A DNA stretch of 64,000 nt from Russula earlei. Its lineage: Eukaryota > Basidiomycota > Agaricomycetes > Russulales > Russulaceae. Each line of letters begins with the position of its first letter. Within the stretch, counting starts at the first letter, position 1. Under the pieces are notes generated by a model. It was not told the DNA's origin. It saw only the letters and a program-made list of their open reading frames with translations, and ran no database searches. Shown in pieces: positions 20,566-32,215 of the stretch. Made by a program: the position numbers and the translations under genes. The DNA lies in NCBI GenBank assembly GCA_025769875.1, contig JAGFNK010000196.1, positions 1-64,000 on the forward strand. The letters are read 5' to 3'.

Positions 20566-23462
20566 TTGCCATTTTCAGCGCACTTGGCGGAGCTTGAATT
20601 CCACCCAAATCGGCGCAGAAACCCCCTCAAACATGCGGGATGAATATCTCCCTCAAAACAGCTTCAATTCATATGAAAATTATTGTCCCTGAATCGCCTG
20701 AATGAGGGCTAGGCAGCCCCATTGTTTTCATGAGATTTGAGTGAGAATTGGTGGAGCTGGACTCAAGCCACCTCCACATGTGTATTAGATGAATTACAAC
20801 TCAAAATCATGGTCTATATCCATTATTTTTCCCTCATGTTGTACCCATGGGCTGTCTTGAGGCAGCCCCATAGTGTTTTTGACTCAAGTGTTGTGGTGTG
20901 CAACGTTGTTTCCAGTGCAATTGGAGTCACGGCCAGCCACTCATCACCCCTCTTGCCTCTCGATTCTGACCATCCTTCTTGTTTTTCACAGACAGAGAGG
21001 AGTGGGTTGCAAAGAGGGGTCCTATTCTGAACTCTTTCTACTACAGAGTAGCTAGGGTGTTTTTATATACAGGAGAGAGGTACTAGAGATGAATGGCATG
21101 AAAATGAATCAAGACTGGTTGAGACGGTTGAGGCGGTCGTGAAAGGCTTGAGACGCGAACGCGTCTAGTGTGCCGAGGCGTGCATGGGCGCGTGATCGGT
21201 GGCGAGGGCTGGGCGATGCGATTGAGGTCTTGATGTCGCACGCAAGATGGCTTGTGGTGTGCGGTCGGTGGACTGCCTGGAACGAGAGGGAGGTGGCAAG
21301 GGATGAAAGGGAGCTGAGGTGTCAGTCTCATGTCGTGTCGTGTCGCGTTTTCGCATGTGATTTTGAGGCCAGCCATAATCTTCCTTACACCTCCCGGGGG
21401 CTTGAAAATTTGACCGTCCTCAGTCAAGCGTCTGAATGCGAGTGTTTTGAGCCTTTCACGTCTGAATTGAGGCGGTGGTCGTGGCTGCTTGTGCTGTGGA
21501 AGACGCAAAGGCGGCGATCGGCGATGGCGATGACGGAAGAGGCGAGGGGCGATGGGAAATGGAGGCGATGGAGACGAGGGCGGTGGTGACGAGATGGCGG
21601 CTGCGTGGTGGTGGTGTTGTCTTGTGGCGGTGGCGGCGTGGTCGTCTCCATTGCAGGTGGTGGCAGCAGGCGTGGACGAGGAGCGAAGGCGTAGGCGGTG
21701 AGCGTGAGTTCGTAGATAGAGACGTAGGTGGCGAGGACTCGAGAAAGAGGATGCATGGGGCGGCTTGCGCGGGGGTGGGATCTGTCATCTTGTGGCGGCG
21801 GTGGCGGGGTCGTCTCCACTGCAGGTGTCGGCAGCAGACGTGGGCGAGAGCGCGCGAACGGATGGGGAGGCGATGTGGGAGGCGGCGTGTGGTGTGCTGT
21901 TGGCGTCCGCGACTGCTTCTCCTGCGGCGGCGGCTTCTGCTCCTGTTGTGGCATGTCGTGGCTAAGTTCGTGGCCGAGGCCTTCTTGGTCTTCTGGGGTG
22001 GTGCTGGTGGCGAGGGGTTGCGACGGTGCGGCGGTGCTGGTGTCGCGCAAAACTACTAAAGCGGCGGCTGAGACTGAGAAGACTGAGGCTGAGACTGAGA
22101 AGGTGGCGGCGGACTGAGCTGGTGCGACGGTGGAGGCGGACAGGGCGGAGGTGACGACTGAGGGCGATGCAGGGGTGACGGCGGCGGTGGCTGACAAGGG
22201 CGTGGCAGCGGTGGCTTGTGAGACGGTGGTGGAGACGGCGGCGTGTGGCGCTAAGACGTTGGTGGCTGAGGCTGAGGCTACGGTGGCGGCTGACGAGACT
22301 AAGGCGGCTGGCAAGGCTAAGAGCGCAGTGGCGGCGGTTCACTGATCTGAAGCTGGGGTGACGGAGACGGCTGGCAAAACTAGGGGCGCGGTGGCAGTGG
22401 CTGAGACTGAGAAGGCTGAGGCTGAGGGCAGGGTGGAGACGGCGGCGGCTGGCGATGCTGGTGCTATGACGGACTGGGCTGAACTGACAAGTACGGGCAA
22501 GGCTAAGACGGAGACTGATGCGAAGTCGGCGGCTGGCACGACTGAGGCTACTGTGGCAACGGACAAGGTGACGGACGAGACTGAGGGCGACGAGACGACT
22601 GAGGGCGCGGGAGCGGATGAGACGAAGGCGGGGGTGGCAGACGAGGCTGCGAGGGCTGAAGTGGCGGGCAGCGCTAAAACATCGGTGGGTGAGGTTGAGA
22701 TGGTGGTTGTGCATGGAGCTGAGACAGTGGCCATAGCAGGCGACACTGAGGGCGCGGGAGCTGGTTGGGCTAAGATGGGGACAGTGGTGATAGGCGATGT
22801 CATGGCTGAGGCTACGGCAGCGGGGACAGATGAGGTGGCGACGATGGCGAATGTGGGCGATGCTGGGACGGCGAGGGCAGGTGGAGCCGAGGCGATGATG
22901 GCTGGCGAGTCGAGGATGGCGGCGGTGAACGAGGTGACAGGAACGGCGGATGAGGTGGGAACCGCAGGGACGATGGGCAAGGCAGGCGAGGCGGAGGCGA
23001 TGGTGCACGATGTAGGGACGGAGGCTGGAGTGGGCATGGGCGCAGGGTATGTGTATGGTCAGAATGGAGAGGTAAGAGGGGCAATGAGTGGCTGGCCATC
23101 ACTCCAATCACACTGAAAACAATGTTGCACACCACAACACTTGAGTCAAAAAAACTATGGGGCTGCCTCAAGACAGCCCATGGGTACAACATGAGGGAAA
23201 AATAATAGATATAGACCATGATTTTGAGTTGTAATTCATCTAATACACATGTGGAGGTGGCTTGAGTCCAGCTCCACCAATTCTCACTCAAATCTCATGA
23301 AAACAATGGGGCTGCCTAGCCCTCATTCAGGCGATTCAGGGACAATAATTTTCATATGAATTGAAGCTGTTTTGAGGGAGATATTCATCCCGCATGTTTG
23401 AGGGGGTTTCTGCGCCGATTTGGGTGGAATTCAAGCTCCGCCAAGTGTGCTGAAAACGGCAA
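20566..23462. mobile_element. Long-TIR (foldback-like) element, 2.9 kb, non-autonomous
   Basis: Arms of about 405 bp (20566-20969 and 23056-23462) are near-identical inverted repeats. The outer ends are TTGCC..GGCAA with TA on both sides, which could be a TA target duplication. The core holds no recognisable transposase. Long arms and an unrelated core resemble foldback elements; superfamily assignment is open. The matching open frames of 97 and 159 aa in the arms begin with the same N-terminal residues and are by-products of the arms. Confidence 0.8.
20970..23055. repeat. GC-rich low-complexity core of the long-TIR element
   Basis: From about 21120 to 23040 the sequence is much richer in G+C and CpG than its surroundings, with strong strand asymmetry (purine-rich plus strand, for example gctgaggctgagactgagaag). 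All frames are largely open on both strands. On the minus strand they read as Pro/Ala/Ser/Thr-rich protein, with a repeated RPRLLP-PxAxETT-PPPPQD block near 21640 and 21830. No domain is recognised. A captured host coding segment or an expanded repeat are both possible. Confidence 0.5.
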
Positions 23463-23650
23463 TAAGTATCCACTGTACAAGAAACTGTGCATACAACCAA
23501 TGCATTTGTCCGACGGGATAGGACCTCAAATTAGAGGAGTGTTACAATAGACTGGCAAATGATGGGGGGAGACGGAAAAACAAACATGATTGTTGTGGAA
23601 GGTAGCAGCTGTCTCGTTGCAACAGTCCATGTTATGAGGAGACATAACAT

Positions 23651-24620
23651 CTATCGAGAATGTAACATAACAAGGCAGGCGAAATGGATTTCTTTGACAT
23701 GGGGTGCCATTATAGACCATTTGCTTTGACACTGCTTTGGTGTCCAGGTTGCTCCCATGGCCTTTGAAATGGAAACCCAAAATCCTCGAGTGGACATGTC
23801 TGATTTACCTTCCTGGGCCAACTCCTCAATTGCGTGATGAAGTTGGCCTTCCTCCTCCAAAGACCGGGCTCCTTTTCCATACAGATGCAGCGTCAGAAGG
23901 TCTTGATAGAACACATATCAGGAGACATACCTCTCCATCTGATGCCCTGATATTGTGTGTGTTGGCGAAACCGGTCACTACAGTCGGCCAGTGAGCGCTG
24001 CACTAATTCTGCAATGGCAACCCAGTCATTTCCATTCTTCTGGACAGCTCTGTTGGGAGGAGGGAGATAAGAAAGGAAACATGTGGAGACTGACAGATGT
24101 CTCACCTGCGCATCTGCTCATCCTCTGCGGCCCCCCACTTCCCTGCTTTAGCAAGGGGATCACGTGCACACCGAACATGGTAAAAGATGGACTTGATCCC
24201 CCTCTAGGGCACGGCACGAGCTAAAGCACACATATAACACATATATTGGCATTACTTGAGTATACACTGACCGATGCGGCTCCAAAACCCATTAGTAGGC
24301 TGGGAAGAGTATATGAGATCATCCAACTGCTTGTCATCCAGGTCATTTTCCTAAATGGCAGTGCGTTAGCAAAACAAATCATGATTCCAATGCATTGCGC
24401 ACCTTCTTGTATGTCCCTAATGCGGCATGAACTTGTCCTACCTCCTCCCTAGTGAACAGACCCTTATGACATGATATGCCTGAGCAAGTTGAAAATCACA
24501 TCTGAGGCTAGAAACTTCAAAAGCTCACTCACCAGCGTCCCCAAATTGCTTGACACTCATCCATTGTGTTGCTAGGAACTCAGGTATGTCCTCTGGAGAT
24601 ACAGTACAATGCTGATTCAT
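23651..24620 (-). pseudogene. Myb/SANT-repeat DNA-binding protein (REB1-like), one nonsense codon
   Basis: Exon 1 (24533-24620) reads MNQHCTVSPEDIPEF and on to QWMSVKQFGDAG. Exon 2 has KGLFTREEVGQVHAALGTY. Exon 3 has QPTNGFWSRIG. Exon 4 has SIFYHVRCARDPLAK and GKWGAAEDEQMRR. Further exons hold NGNDWVAIAELVQRSLADC (one SANT helix set) and WVSISKAMGATWTPKQCQSKW (a second). All intron borders are GT..AG with short lengths. The only clear lesion is a TAG in exon 4, between AVP and RGIKS. Such proteins bind DNA in the nucleus through tandem SANT repeats. A shared promoter module lies at 24735, about 115 bp upstream. Confidence 0.72.
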
Positions 24621-24734
24621 ATGCTATATTTCCTGGAGGACATTAGTGAATGTGGAGGGACATACTTTGTTCTGACATACGCAATTGAGTATAACCAGGT
24701 GGAACGCAAAAAGGGGAAATGTTCATAGGTGGCG

Positions 24735-24756
24735 AGTTAAGTATCTGTCTACTACA
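24735..24756 (-). promoter_or_regulatory. Shared promoter module upstream of the Myb gene
   Basis: Minus strand tgtagtagacagatacttaac is the same string as in front of both FunK1 copies. It lies about 115 bp before the Myb ATG and downstream of the small gene at 25193-25654. Confidence 0.45.
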
Positions 24757-25192
24757 CAGCCGCTACGAGCCGGAGTCATGGGCCAAAGTGGCCACAGGAA
24801 GGAATTATTGCAGCAAGTCCCAAGTCTAATATAATAAGATTATTTCAGTGTCTCACTGTGGGGCACGAACACTGAGGATCCAAGGCAAACTATCTGAGTG
24901 TACAAGTAAGGCCGCTATGAGGTACGCGCATGCACATGTACACACTGGTAGCTACATTTCAACTATGGATGGTGTTCTTTAATGACAGGTAAAGCAAATG
25001 TCCATGTGAGCGAATAAAGTCCCTTTCCGTTTGCTAGGTGCAGCCTCAGCATGTGTGTGCATACAGGCGGGTGCGACTTCAACATGTCATACGGTCTGTG
25101 CGCAAGCGCATGATGGTGGTAAGGATGAAAAATGATAACTAGGGGTAATGAGTCACAGCGACAATAAGAGGAATGGGGACATACAGGACATC
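24757..25192. other. Intergenic region between the Myb promoter and the small gene
   Basis: Nothing recognisable apart from the 3' continuation of the small-gene frame. After its TAG at 25193 the frame stays readable as DVLYVP and further, matching the tail of the paralogue at 26750-27436. Confidence 0.4.
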
Positions 25193-25654
25193 CTAGTTGG
25201 GTTTGCAGTCAATGTAGATAATGTCCTGCTCAGCAGAACCTTGAGGAGAGGCGATGGTCTGGAGGCACACACGTTTACGCTGCTGGGATGAGCTTGATGC
25301 TGATGTGGGAGTGGGGTCCACAGCCTCATGCAGCCGGTCGAGATCCTGCTGCACACCTTGGAGTTCCCTCAGCACACCATTGAACTCCTGGCAGAGAGTG
25401 GTGAGCTCTTTGAAAGCTTCATTGCGCTCCTCTCCGAGACGATCAATCCATTGCTGGAAAGGCTGAGCCTCCGCGCGGTCACGGGCTTCCCATGCACAGG
25501 CCATTGACTCGTCATCCTTGTGATCATCGAGATGGAACTGCAAGTGGCGGCACGCATGACATTGTTGGCCATGTGTGATGATGCGACGAGTCTGGTTGTA
25601 AGTCCAACGTAGGACTGAAGGGGGAGGACGACCAGTCTGTTTGGTTCTGGCCAT
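25193..25654 (-). CDS. Small Cys/His plus coiled-coil protein (153 aa), family copy 1
   Basis: The first ATG (25654) opens with MARTKQTGRPPPS. Conserved with the paralogues are a W-Y-N--R-IITH block, a CxxC with a nearby His (CHACRHLQFH), a Glu/Gln-rich predicted coiled coil (about residues 60-115), and a C-terminal AEQDIIYIDCK motif. The TAG at 25193 lies a few codons before the end found in the paralogue, so it may be a slight truncation. A pyrimidine-rich AG 12-13 nt before the ATG suggests a 5' UTR intron. I do not recognise the family. The first seven residues equal those of histone H3. Confidence 0.6.
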   Translation of the reverse strand: MARTKQTGRPPPSVLRWTYNQTRRIITHGQQCHACRHLQFHLDDHKDDESMACAWEARDRAEAQPFQQWIDRLGEERNEAFKELTTLCQEFNGVLRELQGVQQDLDRLHEAVDPTPTSASSSSQQRKRVCLQTIASPQGSAEQDIIYIDCKPN

Positions 25655-26749
25655 GTATAAGAGCTGAGTGAAAGACAAGACAAAAGAAAAAGGGAATTGC
25701 GGAATTACGTAGTGCCTGCTCGACTCTCCACCCGTCGGGAATATGCTTATTGAAATGCAGTGGCCTCCTTTTTAGGAAATAGGTATGATCTGCACACATG
25801 GAGGGAGAGAGGGAAGATGCAAGCAAGCGACTGTGGGAGAGAGAGAGGAGAGTGAGTCCAGGGAAGATCAGAGTGCCAGCCTGAGGAGGTATGTACGTTC
25901 TTGTGGGGTCAACCAATATACCCCCCCTGTTCACATGTTCAACGCAACACATATGCACATATATGTAAAACACATATTGATATCAGCAATGAAACGTAAG
26001 TTTACAACATCCTGCTCATTAAGGTATGAAATGGGAAGCAAATAAATAAATAACATGGGGTTGTGAGGCCACAATTATATGGACCCAGGAGAAGGGGAGA
26101 ACTGGGAAACATGAGACATTCACTTAGCCACAGCGACAACCACTACATACCACCCCCAGCAGACTACCATCCTCAGAAGCCTGAGCACATTACGTTGCTA
26201 TTTAGCCAGTGACTGCCTTTGAAACACGATGTACGCGCTGTGAGATACAAATTCGGATTCCAAACAAAATATGAACGATCATTGACTCATGGTGGAACAA
26301 AGGGGAGACCTGATTCATGAGCGCAAGTTAAGTATCTGTCCACTACATGGCCTGTGCAAACCAGAGAATGACGGGCCATAAGTGCCCTATCACCATGTGG
26401 CGATAATTGCCCTATCACATGCGGCGATAATTGCCCTGATGACGGAGATATGCACTTTCATGCAAAATTCTCCTGGCAAAATGCTGGATCTGACGTGCTC
26501 ATGTATGTAAAGTGTTTTGTGAATCTGGTCAGGAATGCTTGTTGTTCGGCCAGCCCTGAGGCAGATCTATGATCCCAGTGATGTCGTACGCTTTTGCCAT
26601 CCATAGTGCCAAGTGCAAGGAGTTCATATCAATGGCATGTATTAAGTTTGAAGCGTCATATTGTAGTAAATCTACGAGGACTGTATCAAACCATGGAATG
26701 TATTGACATTGTCATGAACAACCTGCTATGGTACATGCTATATCATATA
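25655..26749. other. 5' flank of small gene 1 and downstream flank of small gene 2
   Basis: 25680-25990 is similar to 27730-28080: it shares a GA-rich stretch, the string gggaagatca and a ccaatataccccccc-like tract. It is thus a duplicated upstream region. 26460-26745 matches the reverse complement of about 44770-45050. 26327-26340 carries the shared promoter module with no gene behind it. 26000-26320 shows nothing recognisable. Confidence 0.5.
26327..26348 (-). promoter_or_regulatory. Orphan copy of the shared promoter module
   Basis: Minus strand atgtagtggacagatacttaac. In the equivalent arrangement at 45.2 kb this module drives a FunK1 gene; here no gene follows before 25.99 kb. It is probably left from a partial duplication. 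Confidence 0.4.
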
Positions 26750-27436
26750 TCAATCCTGTGAAGTCCTGGAGTCAGAGCAGCAATGAGTCATAGCAATAGG
26801 TGGGAGTGGAGGGGGGACATATGGTACATCCTGCTCAGATTTGCAGTCAATGGCAATGACGTCCCGCTCTGCGTGACATAGTGGGGTTGAGGGGTCTTGA
26901 TGAGTGATGGTTGTGAGGCACAGGCATTTATGCTGTCCAGATGAGCATGATGGGGAGGCGGGAGTGCAGCCCACAGTCTTGCGTGGCTGATTGATGGCAC
27001 AATCCACAAGGGCGCACTGTAGTTTGTTGTGCACGTCGAGGCTCTCCTTCAGCTTCATTCAGGCATTTCCAAGTTCCTGACACAGCACTGCAAGCTCTTC
27101 GAGGAAGTTGTCCTGCTCCTGTTCGAGACGACCAATCCTTCCCTGGAAAGGACAAGAAGCGGCGCGGTCACAGGCTTGATATGCAGAGTCCAGCAACTTT
27201 TCTTCTTCAGACTTTTCTTCGTCATCCATTGTAGCTGTGAGGTGATGCTCCTGCCACCTCCAGCAAGGAATGCAGTGGGACAGATGTGTGATGATGTGCA
27301 GCCTTTCGTTGTATCTCCAAGTCCAAGTCAAAGGCTTATGATGATAAGTCTTTTGGCCGCTTCTGCCAAACGGGGACCATGACGCGGACATAAAACCACC
27401 GTGTCTGTGAACAAGAATTTCTTTGGCTTTGGACAT
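26750..27436 (-). pseudogene. Small coiled-coil protein, family copy 2, one TGA
   Basis: From ATG 27436: MSKAKEILVHRHGG, then WRYNERLHIITH and CIPCWRWQEHH, an acidic DDEEKSEEEKLLD helix and a coiled coil, ending with AERDVIAIDCKSEQDVPYVP. One frame spans 27436-26750 with a single TGA at 27059-27061. The paralogue at 44075 has CGA at exactly this codon (NARTKLKES), so the change is CGA to TGA. Function unknown. The unit is about 1.3 kb and recurs inverted at 43.9-45.2 kb. Confidence 0.7.
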
Positions 27437-27619
27437 GTCTGAGAAGGGACCTCAAAATGGAGAGCTGCGAGGAGATGTGAACAAAAAATGGTGGGGGCGT
27501 GATTTATGTATTGAGCTCCCACCAGCTCATATGTTCCTGCCACGCTTTCTGAGTTATGCACTCAAGCTGAATAGATTTGAGCAAGCCGAGCCACTGATTG
27601 GCTCGTGGCTAAGTGGGCT

Positions 27620-28080
27620 AGTTAGCCGTGGAATTCCCAATTGCAGCATGAACCACATCGCTGGCAATGTGTGATGATGTGTAGTGTCTCATTGTTAAGT
27701 CTGATGTGGGACCGGCCTCAGAGGACAAGCTGGTTCTGTTTAGTTCTGGTCCAAGTGAAAGATAAGACAACAAAAAAGGGAATGTGGAATTTACGTACTG
27801 CCTGCATGTGCCTCGCATGAGAATATGCTTATTGAAATGCAGTGGCTTCCTTTTCTGGAAATAGGTATGATCTGCATGCATGGAGAGAGAGGGAAGAGGA
27901 AGGGAAGATGTGAGCAAGCGACTGTGGGGGGGAGAGAAGAGAGTGAATCCAGGGAAGATCAAAGTGCCAGCATGAGGAGGTACGTACATTCTCGTGGGGT
28001 CAACCAATCCCCCCCCCCTCACACGTATGTATGCAACACATATGCGCATACAGATATTGATATTGGCAATGAGACAAAGT
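27620..28080 (-). pseudogene. Remnant of a fourth copy of the small gene (upstream region and N-terminus)
   Basis: 27730-28080 matches the 5' flank of copy 1. At about 27660-27760 the minus strand still encodes a degraded N-terminal block (RTKQN, then RLNNETLHIITHCQRC) with a stop. It breaks off where copy 2 upstream sequence begins. Confidence 0.55.
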
Positions 28081-31000
28081 TATTTCATGAGTAAATTTAC
28101 AACATCCTGTCCATAAAAGTATGAAACAGCCCCAGAAGCCTCCAGCTCAACAGTGCAGCACCCGTGTTTCAACTCAATCACTTTCTTCACTTGCCCAGTC
28201 CAGTGGTGTCCAATAATGAGTACCTTGTTGCCTTTGGATGGTGGCCATGGGATTAGATAGGTTGGGTTGATGGAAATCTGGGCGGGTCTCCCCCTCTGGA
28301 TCACAGAGACGATGTTGAGATTATCATTGATTTGGGTGATTTGGTATGTTACCACTACCCTGGGACGTTGTGATATAATCACAGCTCAGACGCGTTGACG
28401 CGTTGGTTACACGGACCGGGCATCACCGGCTCAGCTCATATGCTGAGATCTGTGTTACTTACAATGATAAGTTAATTGATGACAATCGGTAGCTACTAAC
28501 GACTGATCCTTGTATGATCTTTGTTTCTTATTGATGGTAGCTACCTGCAGTGTACTTAGAGATGCTCTGGAGTACTTAAGAGCGTCATATTTCGATAGAT
28601 CACTTCAGTCTTGTCTTACACAATACTGAAGTGAGTACTTACTGTTTCCTATCTTATCTCTCGCATCTAATCACGTGTTGTAGATATCTTGTGATAGGTA
28701 TTACTGAATTATAGTCTTGTCTTACACAATACTGAAATATCTTGTGATACATCTTAAGGATCTTATCGCTCTTATCATAACCTGCGCCCATCTGCTTCAA
28801 CAGACAACACTTCATTCAGTTGTGCTTCGATCTTTTGCCTTGCAGCTGGAACTGTCTTTGCACCAAGTCCCTCTATCTTGGCATGTAAAGATGATGTTGG
28901 GACACCCCAAACATGAAATGGGATACATTCCTCACATAACTGTTCCTGGATTTCTTCCACAAAGAGCCAGTGTTTCCAGACTCATTTGGAATAAGCATGA
29001 AGAATTCAGTATTCACCAAAGAACTCACCAGGTCCTTGAGGCAGGCTCCAAGGCGAGGATGCGCTCTCCTCATGTTCCACAGGTTCTGGAGTGATTGACC
29101 TTGGTAGATCTTCTGGAGGAGGTGTAAGGTTGGAGCGACTCAATGACGCTATTGACATATGTCTATCAAAAACGCTTGTGAGGGGAGACGTAATGAATGG
29201 GTCATCGTGGTTCGTGAGGAACTCACTCGAGTTGAATATCATCAAGCTTGACCCGTTGGCATAGTGGGCCATGAGACATCAGCTTTGCATCCAATTCAAC
29301 GTCGACACTACTGCCATCGTCTGCTTTGATGAGACCATGATACCCCTTTAGGGGACCTCTGATAATAGAGACTCTCTGTCCCTCCCAAATGCCATTGCGC
29401 TCAGGCTTGGGCAGAGCCGTGGTTTGCATGCCCGAAACTTCTATGTTGTCTTGGTCAATCAGAACCTGAAGACTGTCTGTATTTGCTGGAAGAATGGATC
29501 TCAATAAACTCATGCGCTGCCCATTGGTCTCATCTATAATCTCTGCTCTGCCACCAGAGATTTGGGTTACAAGGCCCCTGCGCATGGCCCCACCTGCCCC
29601 AGGAAATTTGACATACAGACCACGCTTGAGTTGGAAAAAACGGTGGGGAGCAGGGTAAAACTGAAGGCTAAATGCTGATGTATTAATCTATACAACCAAG
29701 CATCAGTGAGCGAGACATCGGCGAAGCAGAGAGGAGGGATGGAGATGTACACCTCTGTATTGGTTTTTTTATCCAGAAAACTCACTTTGTGTTCCTTGTG
29801 ATCCATGGTAATGACCATGCCAAAGCAATCCAACCAGTGGATCTTGACATAGTCGCCTGCGAGAAAATAAGGAACCAGCTCCCATATGGTGATACTGATT
29901 ATAAGGCCAGAATCCTGTTCGGGAATTTGAGTGACAACGTCCACAACATTGTTTTGAATGTCTCCGATTTGGCCAATAATACCAGCATATTCGCCCAATA
30001 TCACAAGGATCCTGTTACCTATCTGAACTGAATCCTAGGCGAAACGTCTGAGACTTGCAGCAAACGCAGGAAGGCCTCAAACCCTGTCTGATCGCGCAAA
30101 CAGAGTGATGTTGAAATTGCAATGCTCCAAAATGCGAAGGAGGGACCATGGCAGAAGCTCAAATGCGAGCCCATCCTGGTACAAACATCCTTTGAAGCCT
30201 GAACTGGCCAGGCCCGAGAACTTTGACTCTGTTCTCACCGTATTGTTGGGTGAGTTCTCTGGCAGTCCATGCTCGTGGAGACGGACGCCCATCTCTCTTC
30301 CACTTGCCCCCAGGCTGAGGAATTTGGGGGACAAAAGCCACGACAGCATACCACTGGTTCATTGGGACGCTCAATTCACAGATGTAGCCAATGTCATCAC
30401 AATACCGTCCAGCTAGACAGCGTACCCATTGTCCTTTCTCTTATCCAAGAGCACGATAGGGGACATGAGGAGAGTACTCTGACGCACTCTGTAGGTGGGA
30501 TAAAGATTGGCTGCTTGTTGCGGACAGTGACCAAGCCATTCACTGCACGACGAACATCTGTGATATTGAAGGCCTCAATAAACACATGTCCTGGCACGGA
30601 AGACAGAGCGAAAGCTGATGTGACGGCTGGGGGGTGGATCTCATTAAGGACGAGGCATCAGCGGCATATCTGGAACACAACATCAGCTTCTCGCCCAAGC
30701 TGCCAATTGGTTGTTAGTACCGCCCCTATGAATAATGCAGTCTCACTGACCTTCACCCTGACAGACCACATACGAGGATGATCCTCCCTGTGGTACTCGA
30801 AGTGGCAGGGTCATGTCATTGGTGGTTGTATAAGCAAATCGCATCTGCCGATCCAGACCTGTGATCCTCCTTGTTTCATCCTCAAGGTCCTGGACTTCAA
30901 TGCTGGGCAAGCGTGGTGGTGGGGCATTATCCATATCATCATCTGATACAGGTTCATCCATGAGGTAACCTATAGGATATGTAGCGACCACCGCAAAGAA

Positions 31001-31126
31001 ACTGTGAGGTGAATTACCAAAGTTGTCAACCTCCCCCTCTGACTCATACTCTTCCTCTTCGTCCTCAAGCGAAAGGATTGCTTCGAGATCAAGGAATTCA
31101 TGGGCCTGCAAGAGGAATTTGCACAA
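28080..31126 (-). pseudogene. SPT5-like transcription elongation factor copy, decayed
   Basis: Minus strand, in order: an acidic N-terminus (EFLDLEAILSLEDEEEEYES, about 31095); a NGN-like segment PGHVFIEAFNITDVRRAVNG (about 30590), as in SPT5 where it contacts SPT4; a first KOW-like region WVRCLAGRYCDDIGYI (about 30400); and KOW-type segments such as GDYVKIHWLDCFGMV (29850) and GQRVSIIRGPLKGYHGLIKA (29370). Lesions: TGA at 30658-30660 and a one-base shift near 30440. An insertion-like block at 28370-28790 separates the last two parts. SPT5 works with RNA polymerase II in the nucleus; this copy is unlikely to encode a full protein. Confidence 0.72.
28370..28790. mobile_element. Probable LTR-type insertion in the SPT5-like pseudogene
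   Basis: The block starts with the palindrome TGTGATATAATCACA (28370-28384). It contains a 22-bp direct repeat (28609-28630 and 28715-28736) and shows no coding character, while SPT5-like frames lie on both sides. I could not find a matching right terminus or a target duplication, so borders are approximate. Confidence 0.35.
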
Positions 31127-31336
31127 GATTTAATTTGTGAACAGACTTGACACTCACTGAGAATTTAGACATCCTTCAACAGGTATTTTAGCGCGAAGAG
31201 TGAGAGGTGAGAGCAAACACTTTACACTTCGGGACTTTCCGACGACATTTTATATACACATATAAGCACAACTACACTCATACGTAATAATCACCTACTG
31301 AGATCGTTAAGTGAGGAGGGAGGGACGGTTGCACCT

Positions 31337-32215
31337 TCAACACAGAGCTGGCTTGAAGACTCGCCAAGCTTCCAGCCTACCTGTCCACCTTTTAAAATAT
31401 CCATACTGTTCTTCAGGAGGAACATGCAAGCGGACTGCCCTGTGCCCTATCTGGTACTCACTAAGAGCAACCAGATCACTCCGTATGCCATTGAACATGT
31501 GAATAGCGAGGGACAAAAAGTCTCTTGCCTCACCCCAAAAATTATTGATACAGCGCAAGTCAGCGAGTTGACCTTTAAGGGTATGGAGGGAACCACATTG
31601 CATGCCAAAGATAGTCGACACCCTGCACTTTATTTCCTCCTTCTCTTGATTTACGGAAGCAAGCTCAGTAGCCAAAAGGCTCGATATGTCCAGGGCGACG
31701 GATTCCAAGAGGTGAAGGCTGTGATGAACTGACTTGCCATGAACCACAAGGTGGCGTGCATGTGTTGTTGTGGCATCCTCGGTGATCATGAGCGCTTCAA
31801 AAATTGCACATTCAGCCTGGCTGGCCCGATTGAACGTCACAAGGCTCAAGAAGCCCAGATGTAGATCGACTTTCAACTTGGCAATGACATAATCACTCTC
31901 GAGCAACATCCTAAGACAGACGTTGTTAAGGTATGGGTATATTGAATTAGATCGGACTTACTTGTCAATCACAGTCTTGACAAGGGCAAGGTGAACACCG
32001 CATGCCAATTCACATGCCCATGCGCATTGTAGAAAGTCTTTAAGCTTGTCCGATATTTCGTGACGAAGAGAGAGGTTACTTGCCCGCACGAGCACCAGGA
32101 CAGCGGAGGTGGCATTAGTGGTCTTACGAATTGCCAAGTCAATCGCAGGGCCATGTACATCCTCATTGATGGGAAATGGGGATGCAGGAAAATGGTTTAT
32201 ATTCTGGTTTGACAA
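31337..32215 (-). CDS. Unknown protein, two exons, possibly more upstream
   Basis: The 3' exon (31337-31909 and a few bases more) begins MLLESDYVIAKLKVDLHLGF and ends FKPALC with a stop. The preceding exon contains DVHGPAIDLAIRKTTNATSA and ends at a donor gtaagt. The intron between them (about 51 bp, gtaagt..cttag) joins the frames as VIDK-MLLESD without stops. The product is helix-rich with no motif I recognise; LATELASVNQEKEEIK could form a coiled coil. No ATG was found for the first exon, so an upstream exon is likely. It lacks obvious lesions. It follows the SPT5-like pseudogene in the same orientation, about 200 bp away. Confidence 0.45.

Noticed and set aside
20737..21030. Protein starting MSENWWSW shared with 22812-23291
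   Set aside because: Both lie in the inverted arms of the same element; the similarity is of DNA arms, and the frames diverge at arm ends.
21083..23116. Many long open frames on both strands in the GC-rich core
   Set aside because: All six frames are largely open because of base composition and repeats; none shows a domain.
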